Shown: positions 11,756 to 12,464 of the stretch, one piece after another | Numbering within the stretch: position 1 is the first letter of the stretch | How the letters are laid out: every line of letters begins with the position of its first letter | Origin: CAZTPJ01 sp964614515 | GTDB lineage: Bacteria; Planctomycetota; Phycisphaerae; Phycisphaerales; UBA1924 | NCBI GenBank assembly: GCA_964614515.1 | Contig: CAZTPJ010000091.1 | Span: 1-12,464, forward strand | DNA: 12,464 nucleotides | Direction: 5' to 3' | Made by a program: the position numbers and the translations under genes | The notes under the pieces: generated by a model | Told to the model about the DNA's origin: nothing | What the model saw: the letters and a program-made list of their open reading frames with translations, nothing else | Database searches by the model: none

Positions 11756-12361
11756 TCACTCGTGTCCCCACGGCGGCGGGGGCGGCGCGATCGGCCGTGT
11801 CAGGTCAAACTCGACGCGGAATCGCCGGTCGGTCCCTTCGCGGCGAAGGGCGTAGGCATACATACGTCCGGGGATGATCTCGACGGTCCAGACGTTGGTG
11901 GCCGCGGCGGGGATGAGCGTGGCCGTGTGCGCGTCGGCGTGAAATTCCTGTGTGGTGGCCGTGCCGGGCGATGTGGTGTCGCCGCCGTACTGGGTGATGT
12001 CATCTTCGGTGCCATCTTCGTGTCGATGGTCGTGTTTGAGTCGCAGGCCGTCGGACACGTGCGTGAAGACCCATGTGCGTGAGCGATTGTCGCCGACGTG
12101 GAACGGCACGAGAATGCGCCCGGATTCGCAGCGGCGAACGTGCATCACCATCGCCTTGCCCGCGAAGTCCGGATTGCCCGTGGAATCTTCAACGACACGG
12201 CCCTCGAACGCACGGCCGCACAGAGATTCAAGAGAAGACCAGAACGCTCGCTGACTCTCGTGCAACGGTGCGGCGTCGGCGCGTGTGCCGGTTGCGCAGC
12301 CGATGCTGCAACATGCGATGAACAGGGCGAGGGTGATGGCGGTGGCGTGGTGAAGTTTCAT
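11756..12361 (-). CDS. Predicted lipoprotein of unknown function
   Basis: The 201-residue product begins MKLHHATAITLALFIACCSIGC, a signal peptide with a lipobox-like SIGC and likely lipidated Cys22, so it should be membrane-anchored in the periplasm or outer membrane. The mature part contains strongly patterned stretches: FWSSLESLCGRAFEGRVV, MVMHVRRCESGRILVPFHVG, SRTWVFTHVSDGLRL, the charged motif KHDHRHEDGTEDDITQYGG, and FRVEFDLTRPIAPPPPPWG at the end. The repeated aromatic/basic strands suggest a lipocalin-like beta-barrel, but this is a guess. I have an impression of similar uncharacterised proteins in other bacteria but cannot name a family. ATG 12361 is chosen because it begins the signal peptide. 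The longer open frame runs through the intergenic repeats and is not credible as protein. Confidence 0.8.
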   Translation of the reverse strand: MKLHHATAITLALFIACCSIGCATGTRADAAPLHESQRAFWSSLESLCGRAFEGRVVEDSTGNPDFAGKAMVMHVRRCESGRILVPFHVGDNRSRTWVFTHVSDGLRLKHDHRHEDGTEDDITQYGGDTTSPGTATTQEFHADAHTATLIPAAATNVWTVEIIPGRMYAYALRREGTDRRFRVEFDLTRPIAPPPPPWGHE

Positions 12362-12366
12362 GGTCG

Positions 12367-12372
12367 ATGATA
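12367..12372 (-). promoter_or_regulatory. Possible -10 element (TATCAT) of the lipoprotein gene
   Basis: TATCAT on the minus strand lies 5 nt before ATG 12361. There is no Shine-Dalgarno between them, and no -35 could be recognised upstream. Confidence 0.25.
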
Positions 12373-12406
12373 CTCGCTTGTGAGGGGATGGCCGGGAAGG
12401 GCGAAC

Positions 12407-12431
12407 GTGCAGGCGAGACGCCCGCACCACC
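12407..12431 (+). repeat. Dispersed hairpin repeat, copy 5
   Basis: Core CAGGCGAGACGCCCG (12410-12424) lies within a 9-bp stem (12407-12415 with 12419-12427) with one A-C mismatch, an AGA loop and tail CACC. It is paired in tandem with copy 6, 36 bp away. Confidence 0.75.
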
Positions 12432-12442
12432 GGATCAAGAGT

Positions 12443-12464
12443 GTGCAGGCGAGACGCCCGCACC
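12443..12464 (+). repeat. Dispersed hairpin repeat, copy 6 (cut by window end)
   Basis: Core CAGGCGAGACGCCCG (12446-12460) has the same flanks as copy 5. The stem is complete, but any further tail lies beyond the window. With copy 5 it makes a same-orientation doublet upstream of the lipoprotein gene. Confidence 0.7.

Noticed and set aside
12362..12463. N-terminal extension of the lipoprotein frame through MRASRLHTLDPVVRASRLH
   Set aside because: It is the intergenic hairpin repeats read as protein; the signal peptide begins at ATG 12361.

Overview
The window looks like a contig from a draft, high-GC genome of a Phycisphaerae-type planctomycete. The best taxonomic clue is the secreted protein at 1146-1877 (minus strand). 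Its C-terminus carries two calcium-loop dockerin repeats of the form DCDTSTG...DIFDFLCFGN and ends in GCP, a style I associate with Phycisphaerales 'GC-type dockerin' proteins. A run of ten N at 8043-8052 shows the assembly is a draft or metagenomic one. Almost everything else is chromosomal housekeeping. I see no phage, transposase, plasmid, CRISPR, tRNA or rRNA genes.

Layout, left to right. The 3' part of phosphoglycerate kinase (pgk, +) ends at a perfect 14-bp bidirectional terminator facing the dockerin protein (-). Divergent from the dockerin gene is a free-standing cyclodeaminase/cyclohydrolase of one-carbon folate metabolism (+). A hairpin and four tandem 20-bp repeats follow, then ispD (isoprenoid MEP pathway, +), which converges on recJ (-). 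Divergent from recJ is a PduO-type cobalamin adenosyltransferase (+), followed by a membrane-anchored SpoIIE/RsbU-type PP2C phosphatase (+). The phosphatase converges on a MazG-like pyrophosphohydrolase (-) whose start codon lies in the N gap. Next are rpsL and rpsG (ribosomal S12 and S7, +), followed by an FkbM-type methyltransferase rather than the fusA often found there, then an unrecognised 175-residue protein (+). The right end is a minus-strand group, read right to left: a small lipoprotein, then two tandem paralogous membrane proteins each ending in a CPxC...CPEC zinc ribbon.

The most noteworthy signals lie outside the ordinary genes. (i) A dispersed intergenic hairpin family with core CAGGCGAGACGCCYG and a CACC tail occurs six times, all in one orientation, including two copies inside the rpsL-rpsG spacer. 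(ii) A 20-bp, four-unit tandem array lies directly upstream of ispD. (iii) S12 naturally carries Arg at position 88, where Lys is usual and where Lys-to-Arg causes streptomycin resistance in mycobacteria. (iv) A small protein of unknown family has a Cys/His layout reminiscent of CheD/CNF1-type deamidases. (v) The paralogous zinc-ribbon membrane pair sits beside a lipoprotein. (vi) Three genes lack a Shine-Dalgarno sequence and have a TATCAT/TATCCT element 5-7 nt before ATG, which hints at leaderless transcripts. I do not see a complete novel defence or biosynthetic system.
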